DNA of 64,000 bases, taken from assembly GCF_014645895.1 (NCBI RefSeq), contig NZ_BMMP01000013.1, positions 1 through 64,000 of the forward strand, written 5' to 3'. The notes under the pieces were generated by a model. That model worked only from the letters and a program-made list of their open reading frames with translations. It had not been told where the DNA came from and did not search any database. Within the stretch, counting starts at the first letter, position 1. Every line of letters starts with the position of its first letter. This DNA comes from Streptomyces daqingensis. GTDB lineage: Bacteria > Actinomycetota > Actinomycetes > Streptomycetales > Streptomycetaceae. Below, piece after piece: positions 1 through 7,307 of this stretch. The position numbers and the translations under genes are program-made.

Positions 1-292
1 GCTACAGCTCCCGCGCGATACGGACCTGGCTGCGACGCCGCGGCATCAGCCACACCATCCCCGAGCGGGCCGACCAGATTCGCAACCGGCTCCGGCGCGG
101 CAGCCGAGGTGGGCGCCCGCCGGCCTTCGACAAGCAGCTCTACAAGCAGCGCAACGTCGTGGAACGGTGCTTCAACCGCCTCAAGCAATGGCGCGGCATC
201 GCAACCCGCTACGACAAGACCGCCGAGTCCTACCAAGCAGCCGTCACCCTCGCATCGCTCCTGATGTGGGCCTGACATTTGAAGACAGCCCC
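1..292 (+). mobile_element. 3' end of an IS5-type insertion sequence
   Basis: The left edge holds the tail of an insertion sequence: the last 90 codons of a transposase, then a terminal inverted repeat (catttgaagacagcccc, 276-292) and a TA dinucleotide at 293-294. The left end of the element lies outside the window, so the TA duplication cannot be confirmed. The repeat, read inwards, begins GGGGCTGTCT, as does the terminal repeat of the small element at 14407-14579. Its nearest host gene ends at 381, so no gene in view is broken by it. Confidence 0.8.
3..275 (+). CDS. IS5 family transposase, C-terminal part (5' end outside window)
   Basis: The open frame runs in from the left edge and stops at TGA 273-275. 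The visible 90 residues carry the hallmark C-terminal block of DDE transposases of the IS5 family: a basic GRPPAFD stretch, then NVVERCFNRLKQWRGIATRYDK, given here only by its start NVVER and end RYDK. This contains the expected catalytic Glu followed by the conserved R...K spacing. It ends in a hydrophobic TLASLLMWA tail typical of these proteins. The catalytic Asp residues lie upstream of the window, so it cannot be judged whether the copy is intact. Confidence 0.85.
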   Translation, partial: YSSRAIRTWLRRRGISHTIPERADQIRNRLRRGSRGGRPPAFDKQLYKQRNVVERCFNRLKQWRGIATRYDKTAESYQAAVTLASLLMWA

Positions 293-380
293 TAGCGGCT
301 CTCACCTCGAACGGCACCTGCCGGCCCGCACGGGACCGGCAGGAGGCGTCCGGCCGTAGCCGGCGCGACGTGGGCGGTGC

Positions 381-1748
381 TCAGTAGTAGTAGCCGTTGC
401 CCCCGGTGCCGTACCCGTTCGGGTCGTACGGGTAGGACTGCTGCGGCTCCGGCTCCATCGGCTCGTTGGGGTCCCGCTGCTGGGGCACCCACACGCCACC
501 ACCGCCGGTGGGCGCCTGCGGGAAGTACGACTGCTCGGTGTACGTGGCGCCGCCGCCGTAGGAGAGGCCGTAGCCGTCGGTGGCGAATCCGTCCGCGCCG
601 TAGCCGTACGGCGACTGCTGGGGCGGCTGCTGGGCGCCGTAGTCCTGTTGCTGCTGCTCGGGACCGGGGTATCCGTAGCCGTCGAACTGGACGCCGGAGT
701 ACCCGCCGTTGGCGTCGTAGCCGTAGTACGGGTCCGCGTAGGCGGCGTACTGCTGCTGGGGGACTTCCTGGCCCTGGCCCGGGTACATGCCCGGCTGCTC
801 GGGGCTGGGGTATCCGTAGCCGCCGAGGGTGAACTCGCCCGTCTCGTCCGGCATGGGGCCGGGCTGGTAGACGGGGACGGGCTCCTCCCCGCCCAGCTGC
901 TGGCCGTAGCCGTTGACCGCCTGGAACTGGCCGGTGTCGTAGGAGACGGTCTCGTAGCCCTGGCGCTCGTAGCCGTTCGTGGCGAAGGTGTCGGCCCCGG
1001 GGAAGCTCTGGGCCTCGAAGCCGTTCGCCCCGGCGCCGCCGTCGAAGCCGTTTGCCTGGAAGCCGCTGGTGTCGAAACCGTTGGCCTCGAAGCCGTTGGT
1101 CTCGTAGCCGTTCGCCTCGTACCCGTTGCCGTTGATCTGGCCGTTCCCGTCGTAGCGGTTCGAGCCGTAGTCGTCCCCGCCGAAGCCGCTCATGCTCATG
1201 GCGGCGGTGCTCTCGAGGGAGTCGCTGTCGTACCGGTTGGCGCGCAGCCCTCCGGTCGTCTCCATGGGACTGGCGTCGTACCGGCTCATGCTCAGCGCGC
1301 CGGTGTTCTCCATGCTGTCCGCGCCGAAGGCGCCCATACCCATGCCCATGCCGCTGGGCTGGAAGGCGTCGGACCCCGGGCCGGGGAGGGCGGCCTGCTC
1401 CGGCCCGCCCAGTTCGTTCCGCGGCGGGGCGGCGGCCGGCTCCGGCTCCGGCCCGTCCGCCTCGTCGTCACGGCGGCGGAAGTTCGTCCCCGGCAGGCCG
1501 TTGAGCGCCCAGCCCGCCGCGAAGCCGCGCCGGTAGGAGAGGGTGACGAAGGTCTGGCCGGTGGCGAAGGCGGCGATGCCCACCCCGATCACGATCACCG
1601 AGGGGATCAGCGCCCCCGCCACCACACCGAGAAAGCCGGTGAAGGCGAGCACACGCCAGCGGAGTCGCGCCTTGTACTGCAGCAAGACCTCGCCCAGTAG
1701 CCACAGCGCGACGATACCGAACGCGATGTAGAGGACTGTCCAGCCCAT
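381..1748 (-). CDS. membrane protein with Gly/Tyr/Asn-rich repetitive tail (unknown function)
   Basis: 455 residues. The N-terminal 70 residues contain two to three hydrophobic segments (about 4-22 and 33-70) that should span the membrane. The rest is low-complexity and hydrophilic, rich in Gly, Tyr, Asn, Gln and Pro. A central stretch (about residues 205-237) is a run of degenerate pentapeptides of the form [A/T]-N-G-[Y/F]-[E/D/Q], encoded by a 15-bp tandem repeat at about 1042-1131. The C terminus is Tyr- and Gln-rich and ends in GNGYYY. It starts 40 bp after metF stops on the same strand, so co-transcription is likely. I recognise only a conserved streptomycete membrane protein; function is unknown. 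The disordered aromatic-rich tail could mediate self-association, which is inference. Confidence 0.8.
   Translation of the reverse strand: MGWTVLYIAFGIVALWLLGEVLLQYKARLRWRVLAFTGFLGVVAGALIPSVIVIGVGIAAFATGQTFVTLSYRRGFAAGWALNGLPGTNFRRRDDEADGPEPEPAAAPPRNELGGPEQAALPGPGSDAFQPSGMGMGMGAFGADSMENTGALSMSRYDASPMETTGGLRANRYDSDSLESTAAMSMSGFGGDDYGSNRYDGNGQINGNGYEANGYETNGFEANGFDTSGFQANGFDGGAGANGFEAQSFPGADTFATNGYERQGYETVSYDTGQFQAVNGYGQQLGGEEPVPVYQPGPMPDETGEFTLGGYGYPSPEQPGMYPGQGQEVPQQQYAAYADPYYGYDANGGYSGVQFDGYGYPGPEQQQQDYGAQQPPQQSPYGYGADGFATDGYGLSYGGGATYTEQSYFPQAPTGGGGVWVPQQRDPNEPMEPEPQQSYPYDPNGYGTGGNGYYY
1042..1131 (-). repeat. six degenerate 15-bp tandem repeats inside the membrane protein gene
   Basis: Six consecutive 15-bp units such as tcgaagccgtttgcc, tcgaaaccgttggcc and tcgtagccgttcgcc (plus-strand reading) start at 1042, 1057, 1072, 1087, 1102 and 1117. 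They encode the NG(Y/F)(E/D/Q)(A/T) pentapeptides. The units differ mostly in ways that keep the Asn-Gly-aromatic pattern, so the protein repeat looks selected. Confidence 0.75.
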
Positions 1749-1788
1749 GTAAGCCCCCTCTTCTCACTGCTTCGGCCGGCCGCTCCGA

Positions 1789-2706
1789 CTAGGACCGTTC
1801 GTGGAGACCAAGATTCTGATGGATTTCCAGGGTTGCCGTGGAGTTGTTGAGCGTAATGAAGTGAAGTCCGGGGACACCCTCGGCCAACAGCCTCGCACAC
1901 AACTCCGTCGCGTACTCGATTCCGACCGAGCGTACCGCCGCGGGATCGTCCTCGACCGAACGGAGGCGCTCCGCCATCTCCGTCGGGATGGTCGCGTTGC
2001 TCAGCTGAGCGAACCGTTCGATCTGCTTCACGTTGGTGACCGGCATGATCTCCGGGATGATCGGAGTCTCGCAACCGGCCGCGACGGCGCTGTCGCGCAG
2101 CCGAAGGTAGTCCTCCGCGCGGAAGAACATCTGCGTGATCGCGTAATCGGCCCCCGCGCGGCACTTGTTGACGAAGTGTCGCACGTCGGTGTCCCAGTCG
2201 TCGGACCGCGGGTGCATCTCGGGGAAGGCGGCGACGCCGACGCAGAAGTCGCCCGACTCCTTGATCAGCTCCACCAGCTCGGACGCGTAGGTGAGCCCCT
2301 CCGGGTGCTTGATCCAGTCCCCCATCGGGTCCCCGGGAGGGTCGCCCCGCACCGCGAGCACGTTGCGGATGCCCGCGTCCGCGTACTGGCCGATGACGTT
2401 GCGCAGTTCCGAACGGGAGTGGTTGACGGCGGTGAGGTGGGCGACGGGGGTGAGTGTGGTCTCGGTGGCGATCCGCTCGGTGTTGCGGACGGTGCCCTCG
2501 CGGGAGGATCCGCCCGCGCCGTAGGTCACGGAGACGAAGGTCGGCGAGACCGCCTCGATCCGGCGCAGCGCGTTCCACAGCGAGCGTTCGCCCTTCTCCG
2601 TCTTGGGGGCGAAGAACTCGAACGAGTAGGAGCACTGTCCGGTCGCGAGCAGGTCACGCACCGTGGTCGTACGGTCTGTCCTGGTAGCTGAGATACCGAT
2701 GGCCAT
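1789..2706 (-). CDS. metF: methylenetetrahydrofolate reductase
   Basis: 305 residues, normal for bacterial MetF. It reduces 5,10-methylene-THF to 5-methyl-THF, the methyl donor for methionine synthesis, as a cytosolic FAD enzyme. Family features visible: the early FEFFAPKTEKGE block (residues 29-40) with the catalytic Glu, the SVTYGAGGSSREGT segment, VLAVRGDPPGDP (the nucleotide/folate loop), and the QMFFRAEDYLR and EIMPVTN strands. ATG at 2706 gives an N terminus of usual length. The 212 bp before it (2707-2918) contain no gene and no riboswitch I can recognise. Confidence 0.97.
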   Translation of the reverse strand: MAIGISATRTDRTTTVRDLLATGQCSYSFEFFAPKTEKGERSLWNALRRIEAVSPTFVSVTYGAGGSSREGTVRNTERIATETTLTPVAHLTAVNHSRSELRNVIGQYADAGIRNVLAVRGDPPGDPMGDWIKHPEGLTYASELVELIKESGDFCVGVAAFPEMHPRSDDWDTDVRHFVNKCRAGADYAITQMFFRAEDYLRLRDSAVAAGCETPIIPEIMPVTNVKQIERFAQLSNATIPTEMAERLRSVEDDPAAVRSVGIEYATELCARLLAEGVPGLHFITLNNSTATLEIHQNLGLHERS

Positions 2707-2918
2707 GCTTGAAGGCTATCGGCCTTGGCTAGAGGGCAACCCGCCGTCGCCTGCCATTATCGCCTGTTCCGTCCTGCTCGGCGCCCACATGTCCCCGGAG
2801 CGGGCCGTGCGGGCGCGGGGCGGCCCGGCTCCGGCCGGGGAGCGGAAAAGGCGCAGCTCACAGGCCGGGCGGCGGCGGCCCGTCCCGCTCGCGCCCGGAC
2901 GAGCGGCGCCTGTCGGCG

Positions 2919-3608
2919 CTAGTCGCCGACCGGTCGCCGGCCGTCCGCTTCGACCCGTTCGCGCAGCCGCACGGACAGCGCCGCGGCAGCGGCCTCCGGG
3001 TCCTCGGCGCCCGTGAGGACCCGGACGACGACGACCCGCCTGGCACCCGCGTCGAGTACCTCGTCGAGGTTGGAGGCGTCGATCCCGCCGATCGCGAACC
3101 AGGGCCGCGCCGGTGCGAGGGAGGCCGTGTACCGCACGAGGGGCAGCCCGGGGGCGGGACGGCCCGGCTTGGTGGGCGTCGGCCAGCACGGGCCGGTGCA
3201 GAAGTAGTCCACGCCCGGTTCCTCGACCGCCGCGTCGACCTCGGCCTCGGCGTGGGTGGAGCGGCCGATCAGCACGTCGTCGCCGACGAGGGCCCGTGCC
3301 GCCGGTACCGGGAGGTCCCCCTGGCCGAGGTGGAGCACGGCCGCGCCCGCGGCGTGCGCCACGTCCGCGCGGTCGTTGACGGCGAGCAGCTTGCCGCGGC
3401 GGCGGCAGGCGTCCGCGAAGACCTCCAGGTGGTCCAGCTCCTCAGCGGCCTCCAGCGACTTGTCCCGCAGCTGGACGATGTCGACGCCGCCCCGCAGGAC
3501 CGCGTCCAGGAACTGCGGGAGGTCGCCCTGCTCCTTGCGGGCGTCGGTGCACAGGTACAGCCGCGCGTCGGCGAGCTGCTGGCGTATGGCGGCGGCGTCG
3601 GTGCTCAT
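2919..3608 (-). CDS. thiE: thiamine-phosphate synthase ThiE
   Basis: 229 residues from ATG 3608. The enzyme condenses HMP-pyrophosphate with the thiazole phosphate to form thiamine monophosphate. TIM-barrel landmarks: YLCTDAR near the N terminus, GGVDIVQLRDKS (pyrophosphate-binding Arg/Lys), LLAVNDRADVAHA, VLHLGQGDLP, IGRSTHAEAEV and FAIGGID. The open frame extends 72 codons further upstream, but that part is low-complexity and lacks ThiE similarity, so ATG 3608 is chosen. A strong hairpin lies just upstream (3621-3658). No TPP element is visible here, unlike before thiO. Confidence 0.95.
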   Translation of the reverse strand: MSTDAAAIRQQLADARLYLCTDARKEQGDLPQFLDAVLRGGVDIVQLRDKSLEAAEELDHLEVFADACRRRGKLLAVNDRADVAHAAGAAVLHLGQGDLPVPAARALVGDDVLIGRSTHAEAEVDAAVEEPGVDYFCTGPCWPTPTKPGRPAPGLPLVRYTASLAPARPWFAIGGIDASNLDEVLDAGARRVVVVRVLTGAEDPEAAAAALSVRLRERVEADGRRPVGD

Positions 3609-3620
3609 GACGTACCCCTG

Positions 3621-3658
3621 GGGCGTACGGGCCGGCCGGACGACCGGCCCGTACGCCC
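3621..3658 (-). promoter_or_regulatory. 15-bp perfect hairpin in the thiE leader
   Basis: gggcgtacgggccgg (3621-3635) is followed by an 8-nt loop and its perfect complement (3644-3658). The structure begins only 12 bases before the thiE start codon, so in an mRNA it would abut the ribosome-binding region (rc of 3609-3620). It could impede initiation, protect the mRNA 5' end or act as part of a switch. A terminator is less likely because no U tract follows. Confidence 0.55.
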
Positions 3659-3843
3659 GTGGTTCGGTTTGACGGACGGGCGGTGGGAGGACGGGTGCGG
3701 CCGCGGGCGTACCCGCGGAGTGCGGGCACGTGCCGTGCGCCGCGCTGTTTCGCGCTACGCGGGCCCCGAGCGGTGGCGGGACAGCGGCCGACTGGGACGC
3801 CCGCTTCCCGGGCGCCCCGGTCACACGGGGGTTCGGGGGCGGC

Positions 3844-4209
3844 TCACACGGCGAGGGCCTGGGCGCGGCGCTTCACCTCGGTCCCGCGGTTCTCACGCAG
3901 GGCCTGTGCCGGGGTGCCGGGCAGGCTCTCGTCCTCCGTGAACAGCCACTCCAGCATCTCCTCGTCGCTGAAGCCGTCGTCCTTGAGGAGGGTGATCGTG
4001 CCGACGAGGCCCTTCACGATGCGGCCCGCGCCGATGAAGTCGGCGGGGACCTGGAGGGTTCTCCCCTCTCCTCGGCGGACGGCGATCAGCTGGCCCTCCT
4101 TGACGAGCTGCCGGGCGCGGGTCACCGGTACGTCCAGCTTCTCCGCGACGTCCGGGAGGGTGAGCCAGGCGGGGACGAGAGCATCGGTTTTCGCATCAAT
4201 CTCTGTCAC
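3844..4209 (-). CDS. Rv2175c-family DNA-binding protein
   Basis: 121 residues. The N-terminal half is a MerR/excisionase-like winged helix (LTLPDVAEKLDVPVTRARQL, about residues 17-36, then VRRGEGRTLQVP). The C-terminal half (GLVGTITLLKDDGFSDEEMLEWLFTEDE region) matches the domain typical of the Rv2175c family. In M. tuberculosis, Rv2175c is encoded next to pknL and is phosphorylated by that kinase on an N-terminal Thr. Thr residues are present here at positions 2 and 7. A Ser/Thr kinase is encoded 4.2 kb downstream in this window. DNA-binding role from family knowledge; targets unknown. Confidence 0.85.
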   Translation of the reverse strand: MTEIDAKTDALVPAWLTLPDVAEKLDVPVTRARQLVKEGQLIAVRRGEGRTLQVPADFIGAGRIVKGLVGTITLLKDDGFSDEEMLEWLFTEDESLPGTPAQALRENRGTEVKRRAQALAV

Positions 4210-4277
4210 GCCTTCAAGCGTGCCATCCCGGTGTGACAGTCACTACTGTGCGGCGGCCACTGCGCGGGCTTCTTCGT

Positions 4278-5510
4278 CTACTTGACGGCCTTCTTCAGCG
4301 CCGCTTCCGCGTCGGCCAGCACCTTTCCGTCGACCTTGAGCCCGCGTTCCATGATCTTTCTGCCCTGGGCGAGGTCGCGCGGGCGGCCCACCGCCAGCAG
4401 TGCGGTGAGAGATCCGTCACGCAGCCAGCAGACCGACCAGGCGGCCTCCGCCGGGTCGCCGCGGTAGACGATCTCGTCCTCCGCCGCGTGGTGTCCGGCG
4501 TACTGCACGAACCTGCCGAACTGCTCCGACCAGAAGTAGGGGACGGGGTCGTAGACGGACCGCTCCGCCGCACTGTCCGCGAAGCGTTCGGCCGTGATGT
4601 TCTCCGCCACCACCCGCGGCCCCTGCAGGGCGTTGTCCCAGTGGTGCACGAGCAGCCGCTCGCCGTAGCGGGCGGAGGGGAAGGACGCGCAGTCGCCGAC
4701 CGCGTAGACGTGCGGGGCGGTAGTCCGCAGCCATTCGTCCGCGCGGACAGCGCCGCGCTCGTCCAGTTCGACGGCGGAGCCGGTGAGCCAGCCGGTGGCG
4801 GGCCGTGAGCCGATGCCGACCAGCACGGCGTCGGCGCTCAGCCGCGTACCGTCGGCGAGCTGCACGCCCCCGGGGTCGACTGTCCGCACGGCGACGCCTG
4901 TGCGCAGTTCCGCACCGCTCTGCGCGTACCAGTCGCGCATGTGCGACGCGACTTCCGCGGGCAGTGCGCCGGGCAGCGGCTGCCCGGCGGCTTCCACGAC
5001 GGTGACGGCGCAGCCGGCTTCCCGTGCGGCCGTGGCGAACTCCGCGCCGATCCAGCCCGCTCCCACGACCAGGACGGTGCCCCGTGCGGCCAGCACGGGC
5101 CGGAGCCGGGCGGCGTCGTCCAGAGTGCGCAGCAGATGGACGCGCTCGACGTCCTCGCTGCCGGGGAGCGTGCGCGGTGCGGCGCCGGTGGCGATGACGA
5201 GCTGGTCGTAGGGCACCTCGCCGGAGCCGGTCTCCACCAGTCGCTCGGACGTGCGCAGTCCGGTCACACCGCGCCCGAGTTCCAGTTCGACGTCGAGCGC
5301 GCCGAAGTCGATGTCGAACGACGAGCCCTCGGCCTTGCCCAGCAGCACTGCCTTGGACAACGGCGGCCTGTCGTACGGCGGATGCGACTCGTCGCCGATC
5401 AGCTTGATCGCGCCGGGCCATCCGCGCTCGCGCAGTTGGACGGCCGTCTGCACTCCCGCCATGCCCGCACCGACGATGACGGCCCGCTGGCTGCTCCGAC
5501 TGTCACTCAC
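4278..5510 (-). CDS. FAD-dependent NAD(P)H oxidoreductase (ferredoxin reductase-like)
   Basis: 410 residues from GTG 5508-5510. Two Rossmann folds: an FAD-binding AVIVGAGMAGVQTA at the N terminus and an NAD(P)H-binding VLVVGAGWIGAEFA near the middle. These are followed by the second FAD motif VYAVGDCAS and a reductase C-terminal domain (about 330-410). This is the architecture of rubredoxin/ferredoxin reductases and related pyridine-nucleotide disulfide oxidoreductases; no redox CxxxxC pair is evident. Upstream codons to 5660 are open but overlap the divergent TPP riboswitch and lack the fold, so the GTG is preferred. The electron acceptor is unknown. Confidence 0.88.
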   Translation of the reverse strand: MSDSRSSQRAVIVGAGMAGVQTAVQLRERGWPGAIKLIGDESHPPYDRPPLSKAVLLGKAEGSSFDIDFGALDVELELGRGVTGLRTSERLVETGSGEVPYDQLVIATGAAPRTLPGSEDVERVHLLRTLDDAARLRPVLAARGTVLVVGAGWIGAEFATAAREAGCAVTVVEAAGQPLPGALPAEVASHMRDWYAQSGAELRTGVAVRTVDPGGVQLADGTRLSADAVLVGIGSRPATGWLTGSAVELDERGAVRADEWLRTTAPHVYAVGDCASFPSARYGERLLVHHWDNALQGPRVVAENITAERFADSAAERSVYDPVPYFWSEQFGRFVQYAGHHAAEDEIVYRGDPAEAAWSVCWLRDGSLTALLAVGRPRDLAQGRKIMERGLKVDGKVLADAEAALKKAVK

Positions 5511-5660
5511 ACGGCCAACTCTATGCCGCTGCCCGCACCCGCAGGGACGGCCGCCGGGCGTCTGTCCGCACCGGGCAGCCCACAGTTGCGGGACGGCGCA
5601 GTACGCTGGCCGAGGTGCCTCCTGCACGACGTGCGGGACGCGGCCGAACAGAGACGACAT

Positions 5661-5750
5661 ACGCGGGAGTCCGGCGCACCGGGCTGAGAGGGAGGCGGGC
5701 GGCCTCCGACCGTACGAACCTGATCCGGGTCATTCCGGCGAAGGGAGACA
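5661..5750 (+). promoter_or_regulatory. TPP riboswitch (THI element) upstream of thiO
   Basis: The aptamer landmarks are clear: GGCTGAGAGGGA at about 5682-5693, a P3 hairpin ggaggc...gcctcc, then GAACCTGATCCGGGTCATT and CCGGCGAAGGGAG ending near 5748. The thiO ATG follows at 5761, leaving only about 11 bases after the aptamer. The 3' GAAGGGAG may therefore double as Shine-Dalgarno sequence, pointing to control of translation initiation. Known function: binding thiamine pyrophosphate shuts the operon off. Confidence 0.95.
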
Positions 5751-5760
5751 CAGCGTTTCC

Positions 5761-7056
5761 ATGCGCCCTAGCAGCACACCGCAGTCCGCCGGTTCCCCAT
5801 GTGACTCCGGCGCCGTCGCACGCCCAGAGGGCCGGTCCACTGTCCGTGGCGCCGCGCGCCCTGGTGAACGTCCCGACGTGGTGGTCGCCGGCGGCGGCCT
5901 CATCGGACTCGTCACCGCGTGGCGAGCGGCTCAGCGCGGCCTGACGGTCGCTGTCGTGGACCCCGCACCGGGCGGCGGCGCCGCGCGGGTGGCGGCGGGC
6001 ATGCTCGCCGCGGTCACCGAGCTGCACTACGGCGAGGAGGCGCTGCTCGGCCTCAATCTCGCCTCGGCCGCGCGCTATCCGGACTTCACCGCGGAACTCG
6101 AGGAGGCGAGCGGCGAAGAGATCGGGTACCGCTCCTGCGGCACCCTGGCCGCCGCCTTCGACGCCGACGACCGCGCCGCCCTGCGGGAACTGCACACGCT
6201 GCAGCAGCGGTGCGGGCTGGACTCGCAGTGGCTCACCGGCAGGGAGTGCCGCCGGCTGGAGCCGATGCTCGCTCCGTCGGTGCGGGGCGGGCTGCGCGTG
6301 GACGGCGACCACCAGGCGGACCCGCGGCGGCTGGCTGCCGCGCTGCTGTCGGCGTGCGAGCGGTCGGGGGTGCGCTTCGTCCGTGCGTCCGCCGCGCGCC
6401 TGTCCGTCGAGGCCGGCCGGGCAACCGGCGTGGTGCTGGAGGACGGCACTGCGGTGCGGGCCGAGCAGACAGTCCTCTCGCTCGGCTCGTACGCTGCGCG
6501 GCTGAACGGGATGCCGCCGGAGGTCGTTCCGCCGGTGCGGCCCGTCAAGGGGCAGGTGGTGCGGCTGCGCATGCCGCCGTCCCGCTACGGCCCGTTCCTC
6601 TCGCGCACCGTTCGCGCTGTCGTACGCGGCGGCCACATCTACCTGGTGCCCCGCGCCACCGGCGAGCTGGTGATCGGTGCGACGAGCGAGGAGATGGGCT
6701 GGGACACGACCGTCACGGCGGGCGGCGTGTACGAACTGCTGCGCGACGCCCACGAGCTCGTCCCCGGCCTGACCGAGCTGCCGCTGGAGGAGACCTGTGC
6801 CGGGCTGCGGCCCGCGTCGCCCGACAACGCGCCGCTGCTGGGGCCCACCGCGCTGCCGGGCCTCCATCTGGCGGCGGGCCACTACCGCAACGGCGTCCTC
6901 CTCACGCCGGTCACGGGCGACGCCATGGGCGAGTTGCTCGCCACGGGCGAAGTTCCCGAACTGGTACGGCCGTTCAGTCCCACGAGGTTCACCGGCGAGC
7001 AACCGCACCGCACACCGGGCGCCGCGCCCGCGCCTACGCCTACGACCAGCACGTGA
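5761..7056 (+). CDS. thiO: glycine oxidase ThiO
   Basis: 431 residues from ATG 5761, directly behind the TPP riboswitch. It oxidises glycine to iminoglycine (dehydroglycine), the C2-N source for the thiazole ring. DAO-type FAD enzyme: VVVAGGGLIGLVTAWRAA dinucleotide motif at about residues 40-57, GGGAARVAAGMLAAVTEL, the QADPRRL substrate-region block, VKGQVVRLR, and the C-terminal AGHYRNGVLLTPVTG motif. The first ~37 residues are a weakly conserved Pro/Ser/Arg-rich extension; an internal GTG near 5878 would remove it. First gene of thiOSG. Confidence 0.95.
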   Translation: MRPSSTPQSAGSPCDSGAVARPEGRSTVRGAARPGERPDVVVAGGGLIGLVTAWRAAQRGLTVAVVDPAPGGGAARVAAGMLAAVTELHYGEEALLGLNLASAARYPDFTAELEEASGEEIGYRSCGTLAAAFDADDRAALRELHTLQQRCGLDSQWLTGRECRRLEPMLAPSVRGGLRVDGDHQADPRRLAAALLSACERSGVRFVRASAARLSVEAGRATGVVLEDGTAVRAEQTVLSLGSYAARLNGMPPEVVPPVRPVKGQVVRLRMPPSRYGPFLSRTVRAVVRGGHIYLVPRATGELVIGATSEEMGWDTTVTAGGVYELLRDAHELVPGLTELPLEETCAGLRPASPDNAPLLGPTALPGLHLAAGHYRNGVLLTPVTGDAMGELLATGEVPELVRPFSPTRFTGEQPHRTPGAAPAPTPTTST

Positions 7057-7070
7057 CAGGAGCTACCACC

Positions 7071-7301
7071 ATGACGACCTCCCCGTCCCCCTCGGCGACC
7101 GTGACCCTCTCGGTGAACGGCGCGTCCCGCGACGTCGCCCGCGGCTGCACCCTCGGCGAGCTGGTCGCCTCGTTCACGGCGGCGCCGTCCGGAGTCGCCG
7201 CCGCCGTGAACGAGAACGTCGTGCCGCGAGGAGAGTGGCCCGCCCGGGAGCTCGTGCAGGGCGACCGCGTAGAAGTACTGACAGCCGTCCAGGGAGGCTG
7301 A
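7071..7301 (+). CDS. thiS: sulfur carrier protein ThiS
   Basis: 76 residues, beta-grasp ubiquitin-like fold (LSVNGASRDVARGCTLGEL, then AAAVNENVVPR, then GDRVEVLTAVQGG). It ends in the obligatory Gly-Gly, whose carboxylate is adenylated and converted to a thiocarboxylate that donates sulfur to the thiazole. It starts 14 bp after thiO and 6 bp before thiG, with an AGGAG-type ribosome site (caggagc). It is read in a different frame from thiO. Confidence 0.97.
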   Translation: MTTSPSPSATVTLSVNGASRDVARGCTLGELVASFTAAPSGVAAAVNENVVPRGEWPARELVQGDRVEVLTAVQGG

Positions 7302-7307
7302 CCCGCC

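Noticed and set aside
2707..2918. Possible SAM or SAH riboswitch before metF
   Set aside because: Short inverted repeats such as aaggc/gcctt are present, but none of the SAM-I, SAM-II, SAM-IV or SAH landmarks.
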